From: Cliona cf. orientalis
Lineage: Eukaryota > Porifera > Demospongiae > Clionaida > Clionaidae
NCBI GenBank assembly: GCA_963930775.1
Contig: OZ005689.1
Span: 20,589,262-20,653,261, forward strand
Direction: 5' to 3'
DNA length: 64,000 bases
The position numbers and the translations under genes were made by a program. This document shows, piece after piece, positions 47,068 through 59,328 of the stretch (within the stretch, counting starts at the first letter, position 1; every line of letters starts with the position of its first letter). A model generated the notes under the pieces. That model did no database searches. It worked only from the letters and a program-made list of their open reading frames with translations, and was not told the origin of the DNA.

Positions 47068-47784
47068 CCGTGTTTATGCTAATAGAACGCATGATCCAAT
47101 TACCGCAAGAAAATTCAATTCCAGGAATTTTTTGTATTCTAGTAGAACGGAAGCGACTGTCTGTAATTATTTTCTATGAATCCAATTAGCGCAATAGTGC
47201 TAAGGTGAGGCTATTGCGCATGCTCAAACCGCGTGCTGCACGGTTAAACCACACCTGCTTAGTAATAAACCGTTCTGGAAGCCTCTATAATATTATTATA
47301 TCTCGCTCTGTCTCTCGGACTCGTAGCTAGCTATAGTTAACCAAATCGCAAGTGTCGTTCGTCGTTCATGAGGGTACTAAACTACACTCGGGACTGCATG
47401 ACCTTAGTTGGAACTAGTTGGGCGGAGCCCAACCTTCGCGGGAAGGTTGGGCTCCGCCCAACTAAGTTGGAACTGCACTAAGTCCAGCAGCTAGGGCCTC
47501 AGGCTGCGATCAGCACGATTCAGTGGCATCGCTAACCATGCGGCGCGGCTGTCAGAAGGCCTTTCTCAGGCTACCCTCGTGATGATCGGAGCCAGGGGCA
47601 CAGGTACGATACCATCGATAGCCACTATTCGTCGTCGCTCAAAGCTTATGCTAATTGTTCTATTACAACGCAACATCTAATTAACGCAAGAAAATTCACT
47701 TCCTGGAATTGTTTTGACTCTAATTGTGCGCAAACCAGATTTGAAATTATTTTTTTTGCTTGCGTTCTATTAGAATAAACACGG
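47068..47784. mobile_element. TA-flanked MITE with internal perfect hairpin
   Basis: TA at 47066-47067 and 47785-47786; ends CCGTGTTTATGCTAATAGAA and, reversed, CCGTGTTTATTCTAATAGAA. GCAAGAAAATTCA words recur near both ends. The interior is GC-rich and contains the hairpin at 47416-47463. Confidence 0.88.
47416..47463. repeat. Perfect 22-bp stem hairpin flanked by a 10-bp direct repeat
   Basis: The left arm AGTTGGGCGGAGCCCAACCT(TC) pairs exactly with 47442-47463 around a GCGG loop. AGTTGGAACT occurs immediately before (47406-47415) and after (47465-47474). Confidence 0.95.
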
Positions 47785-48346
47785 TATTAGAAAATTACAG
47801 GCAGAAGTACTCCTGTTGACTGGAAGCAAGCCTAAGGAAGTGTTCCCAGACTCCATTCGCACAGTCCCGGGCCCGGCGCCTCGTACTACAATATTATAAT
47901 ACTGTACTCGAGACTGAGAGCTAGCTACTATGGAGTACGATAGAGCTTGTAATATACCGCTAGGCTGCGCATGCACTTTTCTGTAGGGCGGCTGCACTGG
48001 GCGCCCCCCTTCGCACGCGTGCGCAGCTAGCTAGAAGGGGTGGAGTTACAATTGGATCTGGGGGTCGGGTTCCAGATCCGGATAGGAGGATCGGGTACCG
48101 ATACCCAGGATCGGTACGTTGAGCCACCACGCGGTTCGGTTTGTACGCTATGGATCATGGAGTCAAAAAAGATTCAAGTGGCTAAAGAGCAGCTCAAGGC
48201 AGCTCTTAACACGCAAATCACCTGAACCTGCAGGTAGTAGCAGGAAGCGCAGTAAGTGCTGCTCCACGATACATGTAGCTGTGTGTTATTAAAATACTGT
48301 GCCATGTTGATCTGCTCAGTAAGTTGTTTTAATATGCTTATTAAAA

Positions 48347-51300
48347 AGGTGCTCTTGATGCCCTGACCGAAGGTTACACGGTGCAGCGGACTCTCCGTCG
48401 TGGAACCATCAGCAGAGTCATAACCAAACCTTCGCGTGATACGGTGACTGTAAGTTCAAGTTGTGTGCACTATTATTAATTTAGTTTAAGCGCTCAACAT
48501 TAGGTGTACTTAAGTTCCAAAATTGTTGAAGTGCATTGTTATGAAATGAGAAATAGATGGGAATAATGACCAAGAGGACAGGGCATAATGGGTATTAGTT
48601 ATTTGAATTTTTTTAGGTAAAACCAAGAGGTCTCTAACTATAAGCCTTTGATGTGGAGAGAATGTGTTGGAATGCTAATAGTCTAGAAATTACAAGGTGT
48701 TGTGCCTGTGTGGGATGCAAAATTTACCCAAGTACATGTGTACCAATACTGTGTATTTCCAAATATAGAATTGGCATTGCACAGTTAGCATTTACTCATT
48801 ACTGGTGGAATATTAATGGTTATGTAAGTATTTTTAATATTGTAGTTGAAAGTGTGTGCCATTACAAGAAATAGGAAGCACAATTACTCAAGTACTGGGG
48901 GATATGTTGAGGTCAGAGTTCGGAGGAGTATTCTGTACTATGACTTAATCCATGAGTGTGCAAGAAGCCTACAACTGGAAGCAGCTCCCCTGGAAAGTGA
49001 ACTATCACTGTTCCGTTCTGATGGCACAATAGTTCCACCAACACCTATAGATGAATCTGGGAACGAGTGGACTCGAATAGACTATCTGAAAACCATTGAT
49101 CGCTCAGCTGGGCAAGTTAGGTTTGGTGTGGGCTTTATCTCTAAGGTTTGTGAACTTGAGTATGCTTACTGATGTCAATAAGATGTTTTTATAGTCACCT
49201 AGAATCCCCTAAACAAACCACTGAAGATATTGGTGGCCCACCCCTTCGTAAGTATACATTGTTAGTGATTTTGTAATCGGATAATCGTATATACATTAAT
49301 TTTTATGGTGAGCAGAAAACAAAAAGCCAAAGATTATGCACAGTCCTAAGATTGAAGGTGAGTATAACTGTTACTATTTCTTAGCTCCTCAAAGTTAATA
49401 ATCGTAATAATATGATTGCCTAGTATTGTACTCGGCTAAGTTGGGTCGGCAAGGGTTCGATCTAAAGTATGTGATGACACGAGAGGAGGTTTTCACTTCA
49501 ATTTGGGATCTGTTGAAGGGGAAGTTCATGGATGAGATTTCCCCATATCATCCTGAAGATGATCAGTACTTTGTTGTGAAGCTTTCTCACGGCAAGATTT
49601 ACGATCAATTTATGAAAATGCACGTTTATTACCATACGTATGTACATAATAGGAGGTGAAGAGTTGTTATCCTGTGATGAGAGTGGAAAGTACACGGTCA
49701 AAGGAAACACTTCAGGTTTTATTTTGGGTGTATGAAGGGGATGGCTTCAGGGATAGTGCCTGACAAAAAGCTGTGTTTGATTTGTACATGTAAATCACTT
49801 CTTTATTCACACCAATAAAATTGCCAGCAACAATTTTGGGCAGTGGAGTGGTCCAAAGCTATTGTACTGATTTATATGCAGTCCCCCCTCCTAGAAAAAA
49901 TGAGTACACCCACCGAATAGCCTCTTTTGAATTAACAGTTGACCAATTTATGCACGCATATTCAGATGTCTTTGGGGTCCTTCATCAGACCAACAATGCA
50001 GTTTTGACTGATGGAACATGTGTACCATTATACTGCATTGCTGCCGATCACAGTCTCATGTACACGTACGAGTGGGAATGCCTTGACGAGAAAGTATGAG
50101 TGAACTCCCCGGTGGTGTGGGTGGACAAAGTTGGTGAGTACAGATGTACTGTCTCAAATGGAACCACCCAATGCTTCTCAGAAGTGGTACATGTAACTAT
50201 TGAAGATGGTAATGATTTTATTTGTGTAGTGTGTATGAGGTATTTAGTTCATTGCTCCTTTTTTTACCAAATATTTCAATAGTTGTAATTATTCAAGACG
50301 AAGAAAAAAATGAAGCAGCTGGGAGCACTGTTGGCGGAGCCGGTGGGAGCGATCGAGGTGGAGCCAGTGGGAGCACTCGAGGTGGAGCCGGTGGGAGCAG
50401 TCGAGGCGGGGCAAGTGGGAGCACTCGAGGCGGAGCCGGTGGGAGAGGTCGAGGCAGAGCCGGTGGGAGCAGTCGAGGCGGGGCAAGTGGGAGCACTCGA
50501 GGCGGAGCCGGTGGGAGAGGTCGAGGCGGAGCCGGTGGGAGCAGTCGAGGCGGAGCCGGTGGAAGCACTCGAGGCGGAGGCGGTGGGAGCACTGTTAGCG
50601 GAGCTAGTGGGAGCACAGTGAGTGCTACTGGTGAGAGCACTCAAGATCTTGTTGGAGAAGGTGGCAAAGGCTTTGTATCTGGTATGCAAACTTTTTTATC
50701 TCAAAAATAATGATAATGTAACAAAATACAGGATCCGATATGATTGTCACAAAAGATGACCTAGAAACAGCGACAAATCATTTTTGTGATATGATTGGGA
50801 ATGGGGGATTTGGAACTGTCTACAAAGGGAAATACCGACACGTTAATGTAGCAGTTAAAGTTTTGAATGAAGTAAGTTGAATAATTTATGCTAGTGTCTA
50901 TGTGTAAACTAACCTACGTTTATGCAGACTGGACTTGCAAGTATCAATCGGTGCCAGCATACCACTTTACTCGAGACAGAAGTTAACACACTGAGAAGGT
51001 AATTTGTAGTTCCTTGTATGAGTATAATATTGAAAAAGTAGACCACAATAATACAGATTCCGTCATCCAAACCTTTTAATGTTGATGTGCTATTGCAAGG
51101 AGCCACCGGCACTAGTGTATCCGCTGATGGAAAATATGTCCTTGCACAGCAACCTTCATGATTATGATGTAAGCTATGATATCACTCTGTTACTGGTTTC
51201 ACTGTAATAATAATATTATAATTGGTAGTTTGATGCACTTTCGTGGACAAAACGCCTCTCTATACTGAAGGATGCTTGTTGTGGTTTGGTGTATTTGCAC

Positions 51301-51595
51301 GAAGATCATCCCCCTGTAGTTCACCATGATATAAACAGGTATAAATTAGTTTAGTTACTGTGAGTGTTGTGTATAAATCAACATGTCTCCCTGCAGTAGC
51401 AACATCCTGATTGACAAACACTTCACTGCTAAGCTTGCAGACTTTGGATTCTCAATCCAGCTACCACCAAGAAAAGCGAATAAAACAATCGTCACCGCTG
51501 TGGAGGGTCTCCCTGGAACTGATGGATACAGACTCCCTGAGTACAGTGACCGAAAGTACTCTACTAGGAGTGATGTATATGGGGATAGTAGTCTC
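48347..51595 (+). pseudogene. Ig-domain plus TKL/IRAK-like kinase gene, apparently broken
   Basis: Multi-exon gene. An early exon gives ALDALTEGYTVQRTLRRGT. A ubiquitin-fold-like exon ends near 49145 (YVEVRVRRSILYYDLIHECA). YSAKLGRQGFDLKYVM starts another at about 49425. An Ig-like domain follows (YTYEWECLDEK ... GEYRCTVSNGTT), then a Gly/Ser/Arg repeat linker (50320-50620). The kinase domain spans small exons: MIGNGGFGTVYKG (Gly loop), VNVAVKVLNE (Lys), VVHHDIN with NILID (catalytic loop, His-Asp instead of Arg-Asp), KLADFGFS, and DGYRLPEYS. A TGA interrupts the Ig domain at about 50098, and the C-lobe is lost after SDVYG, beyond which lies a MITE. An N-terminal exon near 48100-48250 is possible. 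TKL kinases with HHD loops resemble IRAK/Pelle relatives, so a role in innate signalling is only inferred. Confidence 0.7.
50320..50620 (+). repeat. Minisatellite coding for Gly/Ser/Arg repeats
   Basis: Units of 24-30 bp such as GGAGCCGGTGGGAGC and AGTCGAGGCGGGGC encode GGASGSTRGGAGGSSRGG-like peptide between the Ig and kinase domains. It is free of stops in several frames, which explains overlapping ORFs here. Confidence 0.9.
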
Positions 51596-51693
51596 AATGT
51601 GGCTTGTACTTGCACCATGCATTGTAGCGAGATCAAAATTGCCATCACAGATTGATGTACAGTGCTAACTCAAATAGCAACAATTGAAAAAAG

Positions 51694-52144
51694 GCTGTGT
51701 CTAACCGTACTGGCACTGGTACTGAAAATTTAGCACTTCGAGTACCAGCAAACTAGCCCGCCAAAAAACTTAGAAAATTTTTCAAAAGTGGAATAAAAAA
51801 AATCTAAAGATCAAGCGGGATTCGAAGCCACGACCACCGCTCCACCAGCCCAAGCCCTAGTCTGCTCTGCCAACCCAGCTCGCCGCTGCTAGATGATGTT
51901 TTTTGCCACCTTTGTACACCTTGTCACTATAGTACTAACCCTTTGTCAACAACCATAGCCTAAACCCAAAACCCCTCATCACTAACCGACTATCCCCCCC
52001 CCCCCCCCCCCCCCCCCCGCTACTAGCCTCACTAGCCAGCCGTCTAGCGCTCAGTATTAGTGGCTATTAGTATAGCTAATATTAGAGCTTCTGGTACTCC
52101 AAGCACTAAATCTTGGGTACCGGTGCCGGTACAGTAGACACAGT
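51694..52144. mobile_element. MITE downstream of the kinase gene
   Basis: Left end GCTGTGTCTAACCGTACTGG, right end GGTACAGTAGACACAGTG, inverted for about 45 bp including ATTTAG.GCTT. It contains a C run of about 28 at 51990-52018. Confidence 0.8.
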
Positions 52145-52601
52145 GTTGAAAAAAGTCTCTGCAGAAATTAAAACTAGGCTATAACTAGCCATACATTGTG
52201 CCCGTGTATGAGCAAGAACTGATGAAAATGTACCTGACAATACCTACTGTTTGCACTTGACAATGTGATGAACATTGTTTACGCTTTGCCCAACTGAGTA
52301 AATTATGTGCTCAACAAGGCAGTCGCTGCCATACGCCCCTGGAGCAGCTAGATCTCTTCATCATGCAGACAAGCTAGCTAGCATTGGTCTATACCTTGAG
52401 CTACAAACTCGAGTGCTCTATTGTTTTACACAGCAAACGTTTCCGCTACTTGCTAGTTAGTTGGCGAGGCTATGGGGAATTGTACGTACAGCACCACTTG
52501 GTGTATATTTCACTTTTGTTGCTGGTGGGGTGGGCCATTTCTTGGGGTACCGGGAGTAAGTACCAGCCACGCCCCTACATGCTCAGAGCTAGCTAGATAG
52601 C

Positions 52602-53290
52602 AAAGGTCACATGATCAATTATTGTCCTGTAATAAGGTCAAAGGTCAATGATACTGTGCTTTGATAAATGGATCAAAACCTTTCTTCTATCGCTGTGCAT
52701 CCAACGCTAATATATTTGATGGTTACGAAGGTCTTATTATTGAAGAAAGCTTATAAATGTTCACATCTTGGATTGTGAGAGCCATCTGATCAATGTCGTG
52801 GCGCCAGTTGCTATCATGCAGATTTGCTGAGAAAATCGTATGGTTAGGAACGTACTGTTAGTATTGGCTTAACACGCATGGTGATTTTAAGGGATTCTGG
52901 ACTAGCTAAATATGCTGTAGTTTTGGACAACAAAATGACTCAACTTTGACTTGCAAATCAGGCCACCAATGATCTGATATAATATTGTTACATGTACCTT
53001 CAGCAATTGTCCTTGTGGCATTCGAAAGCACCTATGCAATGGTATACATTTATTATGGACCTTTGGTGATGCTATTAAATCACTTCTATGGAATTTTAAT
53101 GATCTCACGGACCATCAGATGGCTCTTAAATCTTCAATGATCAATATAATGAGAATATTTACCAATTATCCGGCCGAAGTTCATAGACCTTCACAACTGT
53201 CGATATTGGATGGATAGCCTTAAAAGATTTAAAGCACTGTATCATTGACCTTTGACCTTGTATATGGCAGCAACTGATCACGTGACCTTT
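52602..53290. mobile_element. MITE with long inverted ends
   Basis: AAAGGTCACATGATCA at the left and, reversed, AAAGGTCACGTGATCA at the right; the shared block AAGGTCAAAGGTCAATGATA follows on both sides. An inner inverted pair (AGAGCCATCTGATC and its complement) adds to the foldback. Confidence 0.85.
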
Positions 53291-53329
53291 GTTCTCCGTG
53301 TGGGGGCATGGCTGGCACTACGCCATACC

Positions 53330-53545
53330 CCATGCCAATAAAAAAACTACCCCCAAGAAATGGCCCACTCCTCCATTAAAAAGACTACCCCCATATGAAA
53401 TGGACACCCCTCCCAAAAGCATAGTACCCCGCAAATGAAATGGACACTAATGAAAGATCCCGTCTCCCCCCCTCCCCCCAAAAGAAATGGATACCCCCCA
53501 GAAGAAAAGATTACCCCCAAATAGAATGGATATCCATCTCAAAAC
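53330..53545. repeat. Degenerate tandem repeat, GAAATGGACACCCC-type
   Basis: About nine irregular copies of AAATGGAYACCCCCC separated by 5-10 bp, followed later by TGTATGG repeats near 53699-53735. Confidence 0.7.
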
Positions 53546-56140
53546 AATACTATATACTATTCATAATTATGACACTAATATACCGCCATAGGGAGGGGTC
53601 TGCAGAGCGATACCAGGTTACTATCAAATGTAGGTGTATCCACAGTATATTATTATTATTGCTACAATTTTCTGAAACTCAAGGTACATGTACAGGTGTA
53701 TGGTGTATGGTGTATGGTGTATGGTGTGTGGTCTGTTATGTATTGTGCTGATTTCTACAGAGATTTGTGTTGGAAATTTCAGCAGTTCATTCAAGTTTTG
53801 TTATTCAACATAATTATTATTAACGTCAGTATATGCACCATAGTGTGATTGTGACCATAATGGAGTGCGTGCATGGTAATACTGTATCTATTCATCTTCT
53901 GGAGTCAGTTGAGAGTGCTGATGTACAAAAAGTGAGTACTTGAAGAAAATATTAGTCTCGGACCTGAGCGATTAATTTTAATTATTATTGTTTTTACACA
54001 GGATGTGTGTGTTACACAGGGTATGTATACTGTGTCTGGTGATGCACCAGAAAGGCCGGTGATAGACAGTATTATCAAGGTAAGGTGACAAACGCATGTT
54101 ATAAGAGTTTGTTTGTGGGGGGGGGGGGGGCGTATTTTTGAGGTTGGGTCCTATCTCCAAGTTTAATTTCCGCCAATGTTCATAAGCGGATTATTACATG
54201 TATATCACCTGATGATTCTGAGGGGGAGTGTCTACTTAATTATAATCGGTTGAGTGAGCAAACCATGTAAGATAGAATTACGCTGAGAGCATGTCCGGCT
54301 TTTCCTGATGGTTGAGGCGTACACAAAAAGATTGAAGCTATGTATGGAAAATGCCTGTTATAATAGTCGAAATCTGTACTAGAATACCGGATGAAAGGCA
54401 GGATCAGCACAAAGATCGTCCAATGATACTCTTTCTTTCTGGACTGAAGATCATAGCGATCATAGTCATTACCATGAAGATTCAGCTCCTCCAAGTCAGT
54501 GGTTACACAAATTCCATGCTTGATACCAGTGACAGACAAGAAATACAAATTGCGTAAACAACTGCAATGTATGTTCAAGGCTGGAACAATCTTCCATCCT
54601 TTAGGAACTTATCTTAGTAGCGAGACGGAATATTAAACTCAGCTCCTTAATTTGGATCAACCTCATAATAATTATACTGAACATTATATTCCCACATCAG
54701 GAGTTTGGCCACACATCATGGTATGCAATGATTTCATAATTTTGATGGTGCGGCATACCAGTGATACCAGTGATACCAGTGGGGTGCTGGTGGCTTCCTC
54801 TTATGTCCCCCCTCTGTCCCCTTTCTGTGCACTATAAGGACATGCCTTGGGCACAAATATAACCATTAAGTAGGGAAAAAAAACACGAAATTCTCAATGT
54901 TGTAAGAATGTTAAAAAAGTCCCAATAATATGAGGAATCCTGGGTAGAATAAGAACTGGAGAGATGTAGTTATGCATAATATAGGCAGACACACTGTGGG
55001 CGGGCATGAGACTTCCAAATGATATACTTTACATACTACATGACCAAGGAGTGATGATGCTTTACCACTTTGTTAAGTCTGGCTAGTGGGGGGAGGGAGG
55101 GCCTGGTGGGTGTACACTGGACTGGGAGGCTGATACATTCCGCTTACAATGACATTGTACATGTTCATTGAAAGAAGTTGTCTGTATGCGTTCACATCAC
55201 CCGTAAGTTTTCTTTGCCATTTAGGATACTCCCACGTCAAATAATGATAGTCTCAATGTGACAGTGGAGAGTGATGGAGAGACTGACAGTCTCAACGTGA
55301 CAGTGGAGAGTAATGATGGCTCCCTGTACATTCCAACCCCTCAAAGAAAGGTTAGAGAGAGGATAGAAAATACATCAATTATTCCATCAAGTATTTGCTT
55401 CATGGACTTGAAACAATTGAACAAGTTCATCAAGCAAGTGAATCATATACGTTGTTGTGCCACACCTGGTTGTAAAGGTGCATTGTGTCCCATTCATATG
55501 AAAAGCCTTGGGCTGGGTGGTGCTTGTTCTATCACCTATGCTTGTAACGGTTGTGCTAGTCAGTGGGCATTGTTTGAAACATCATCTAAATACGAACTTG
55601 GCTGTGCTACCGAAATTGGTATTGCTGCGCAGGTGGCTTTTATCATAGCTGGTTGCACGCATGTGACTTATTACAAGGTATTGAAGCATGCACTTGGGAT
55701 TGAAGGAGTTAGTTGGCCAATATTTGACTCGACCATGAAGAGAATGTACCCTATTGTCAAAGAGATGGTCGATAAGATGTGCAGTGATGCAAAGGATGGC
55801 ATGGACCAAAATGAACTGGGTTCATGGAGTCGTGCCATCACGTCCGCTGATGGCACGTAGATGACACGTGGTCATCACAGCAAGAATGCTACTTTCAGCA
55901 TTCGAAATTACTACAATGGAGCTCTTCTTTACCGCAAGCATCTCTGTCAGAAAGGTAGAGATGACATAATTAAAGAAGAGGGACATCCAAGGGTGCCGAA
56001 GGCTATGCCGCACGCCTTACGTTCAAAAAGGCCAAGGAGGAAGGGATGAACATTGCAATTCAGTGGCAAGATGCCGACTCCTCCTCTGCTAAGGCAGTGA
56101 TAGACCACTTTTCCAATGCAGAGATCATGATCTGTGGTGC

Positions 56141-56528
56141 AGGGGCGGAGAAATAGGGGGGGGGAGCAGGGGGGGCTTCAGCCCCCCCACTTTGGAAACA
56201 AGGGGAGCTGAGCCCCCCCCCCCCCCCCCCCCCCCACATTTTAACACATGCCCATACTACAAAATTACAGCAACATAGTTCTGTCATAATTCTAGGTGTT
56301 TGCAAAGAGTGCTAAAGTAAAAATTGCTACTAAAATCAGTCCAAAAACTGGTGCCAGATTGCACCAGAAATGCTCTCAGAGAGTCGAAATTTCCAAAATT
56401 TTCTGGGGGAGCATGCCCCCAGACCCCCCTAGGTGGGCTGTGGGCATATGCCCACAGCCTAATGGTTGTCACAGTATACAGTCACAGGTCTGAGCCCCCC
56501 CCCACTTTTGCTACCTGTTCTCCGCCCT
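56141..56528. mobile_element. hAT-type MITE inside the Mutator-like gene
   Basis: AGGGGCGGAGAA at the left and TTCTCCGCCCT at the right; flanks TGTGGTGC and TGTGGTGG form an 8-bp duplication with one difference. Ends of the CAGGGGCGGA type are usual for hAT. The interrupted frame resumes as CGGHTSRAHKKQLEKL. A C run of about 25 lies at 56214-56236. Confidence 0.82.
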
Positions 56529-58675
56529 TGTGGTGGGCATACCAGTAGGGCCCACAAGAAGCAGCTGGAAAAGCTACAGAAAATTAAGTCCTTCACTGTT
56601 GATTTAATAAGAAAGTATAAAGACACCTTTCCCTCTGTTGGCGATGTGGTCTGTCATTGCTCAAGACATAAACAGGGATGTGGTTGCTTCTCCAAGGAAT
56701 TCATTGAAAAGGCTAGAAACTACTTTTCGCTAATTTTGTCGATGAGTGAATCTGCCGAAGAGTTTGCAACCAGGATGAAAGGATTGGCCAGACATACCAG
56801 CGACGAGCACGATTGGGGGTTTGGTAGGTGTGACTTTCACCAACTTCGAGTATGCAGCTGTGGTGAGTGTGAGGATGGAGAGGATCTGAAGTGCGAAGGA
56901 ACAGACTATCACACAAGGCATGCATGCATGCACTGACATGTCCTTTCCACTCTCTGGCTTACGAAATTGACTGCCATGAGAGAGCAGAAATGGCTGAACA
57001 CCTGGTTCACCCCATTCTTAAAAGGGGGCATTCCAATTGGTTGGAGGCCTCCCACAATGTGTTCATTCGCTTCAGACCAAAGCACATCTTCCTCAAGAGG
57101 CTACACTATGTGGCTTCAACCGAGCTGGCTCTGCTGCAATCCAACATGACATACATGTATGAGAAGTGTGGGCCACAATATCATTGGGTGGTTGAGCTGT
57201 TTGAGCGTCTGAAGCTACCTGTGTTTGATGGTGTTCAGGCTGCTCTGGAGACATTCAATCGACAGAGAAAGATGTATTTAGATCAGGAAAAGACCGATTC
57301 CTCCAAGCGGAGGCAAATACAGTTGAAAAGTGAGCGAACAGTGGATGCAGTGTCGCAAGCTGTGGTCAAAGAAGCATGGCCATGATACCTATGGCAGTGA
57401 CGACAGTGACATAGACGAAGATGAACTCAAACAAAAAGGACAGAAGAAGCGTACAACTGGAGGGACGTGCAAGTGTGGGTCCACCACTCACCTACGTACC
57501 AACCATAGTGAATGTCCTTTGAACGTAAAAAATCAGAGAAGTGATGTTTCTGTGGATGACAGAGCATCTGACAATAATGATGTCCTTTCCTATTCTGAGG
57601 ATACCCTGTCAGATGCAGAGAGCATTTCTTTGGAAAAAGTGTGCCTACCCCAACTGGTGACACTAGTTGGTGTTTTGAAGATGACGTAATAATTGGTATC
57701 TGTGTGTGCGGAGCGCTCGGACGAGCACACAAGAGGGATTGCCCCTCAAAGTCACAAAATCGTTATGTTGGGTGCACATTGTTTCCCAAGGCCTCTTCTG
57801 CTGACTCTGACAAGAATGGCAAATGTGAAATCCAAACCTCCTAAAGCAAGCAAGCCGGTCAATATGAGGTGCACTCGTCGAGGAAAGAGAGAAAAGCCAG
57901 GTGGTGAGAAGCCTCCCCCAGCGAAAAGGCCTAGGCCCAACTTCAAGGTGGGTGACTGCGTGAATTTGCATGATAGCAAATTGGGCAAATGTCACCTTCC
58001 TTGCGTTGTGCAAGTGTTTGGTGATCGATGCCTACTATGTTGTCACAAGGGAGTTCTCACTACTGGCTATGCAAAGGGGCAGTTGACAGCTATCAGCAGT
58101 GATCTATCCATTTCAGTAGACAACTGGCGAACTGCAGGAAGATCTCACTACGAGATGTAGCAAATGATTCTGCAAATCTCAAAGTGTGTAACTGTGGCCT
58201 AGCCAAGACCGTTGTTGAGGATGTTGTTGACCTGACTGACGATCCCACAGCCGTGTCTTCAGCCAATGGTTCTGCAGTTGTAAGCAACACCTGGGTGTCC
58301 ACTCCACTGTACACCTTGCACATAGATAAGAAACAGGAAATTGTTTCACCTGATGGTTGGCTCTCAGACACAGTCATTAGGGCCGGTCAGTTGCAGGAAT
58401 TCCCAAACATAACCGGCCTGCACAATCTGGCAGTTCACAGGAGTCTGTCGTTCCAAATCCTCAGAGGAGAATTTGTGCAGATCGTCTTTGTTCGAGGCTG
58501 TCACTGGTCAATGTGTACGACAGCATGTACTCCAGTGCTTCCAGTGGGACAGTTAAATTGATTGCCAGCCTTGTGTTCAGTCCTGCTAAACAGCTTGTAC
58601 TGAGAATGATGGATGTTGGAAGGCAGTCAAATGGTTCCGATTGTGGAGTCCTTGCCTTAGCATTTGCATACGACA

Positions 58676-59328
58676 TGTGACCGGAGTTGGGAAAACCCTC
58701 CGTATGGGATCCGCGCAGGATTCGCGCAATGCCCATTTTTAGTAGCTCAGGTCAAAATTTTTAAAGTCCAGATTTTGTCATATACATGTCAAACAACCCT
58801 TCTTCTAACTTGCTGTCTTCTATGGAGGCTAGTCGTGCCATACAAAGGCGAAATAAGCCTTCATTTTGACCCACCTAGTTGGCACAGCCACCGTACACGG
58901 AGCCCGTTGCTATGGGCAGTAATTAGAATTCTCTACCTAGATACAGCTAGATTCATCGATCTACTGTACGTTCGCTCACCTTTTTAGCTTCTTGGGCATC
59001 TAAGAACAATCGGCTGTCGTCAACAACGAAATTCAAGTCTTGCTCGATCTTTACATTCATTTCGAACGGCTCCGCCCAGGTCCATTTAAGTGATTTCCGG
59101 GTCACGCGTAGTATGCGGAAACGCCATACGTGTGCATAGCAACGCGTTTAGACCGTAATTCCTCGATTATTGGGGGTGTGGCGCGATCGCAAACAAAGCG
59201 CTGTATCTCCACAACCAAGCACACGATCGGCCTAAGACTTGAACGCGGGTTAGCTCTATGGTAGAGCTTATCAACCTTGCATCGAACTGAAAAATCCCAT
59301 ACGGAGGGTTTTCCCAAATCCGGTCACA
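58676..59328 (+). mobile_element. 650-bp TGTGACC MITE, copy 4
   Basis: Complete copy, flanked by CA on both sides. It interrupts the peptidase domain between ALAFAYD and the following CSGNDPCK. It has the same ends and tRNA-like internal word as the other copies. Confidence 0.93.

Noticed and set aside
50276-50689. Minus-strand Ser/Ala/Thr- and Leu/Pro-rich ORFs
   Set aside because: Antisense readings of the Gly/Ser/Arg minisatellite.
59240-59280. tRNA gene suggested by TTAGCTCTATGGTAGAGC
   Set aside because: Only the D-arm/A-box part matches; no anticodon arm, T arm or acceptor stem could be formed around it.
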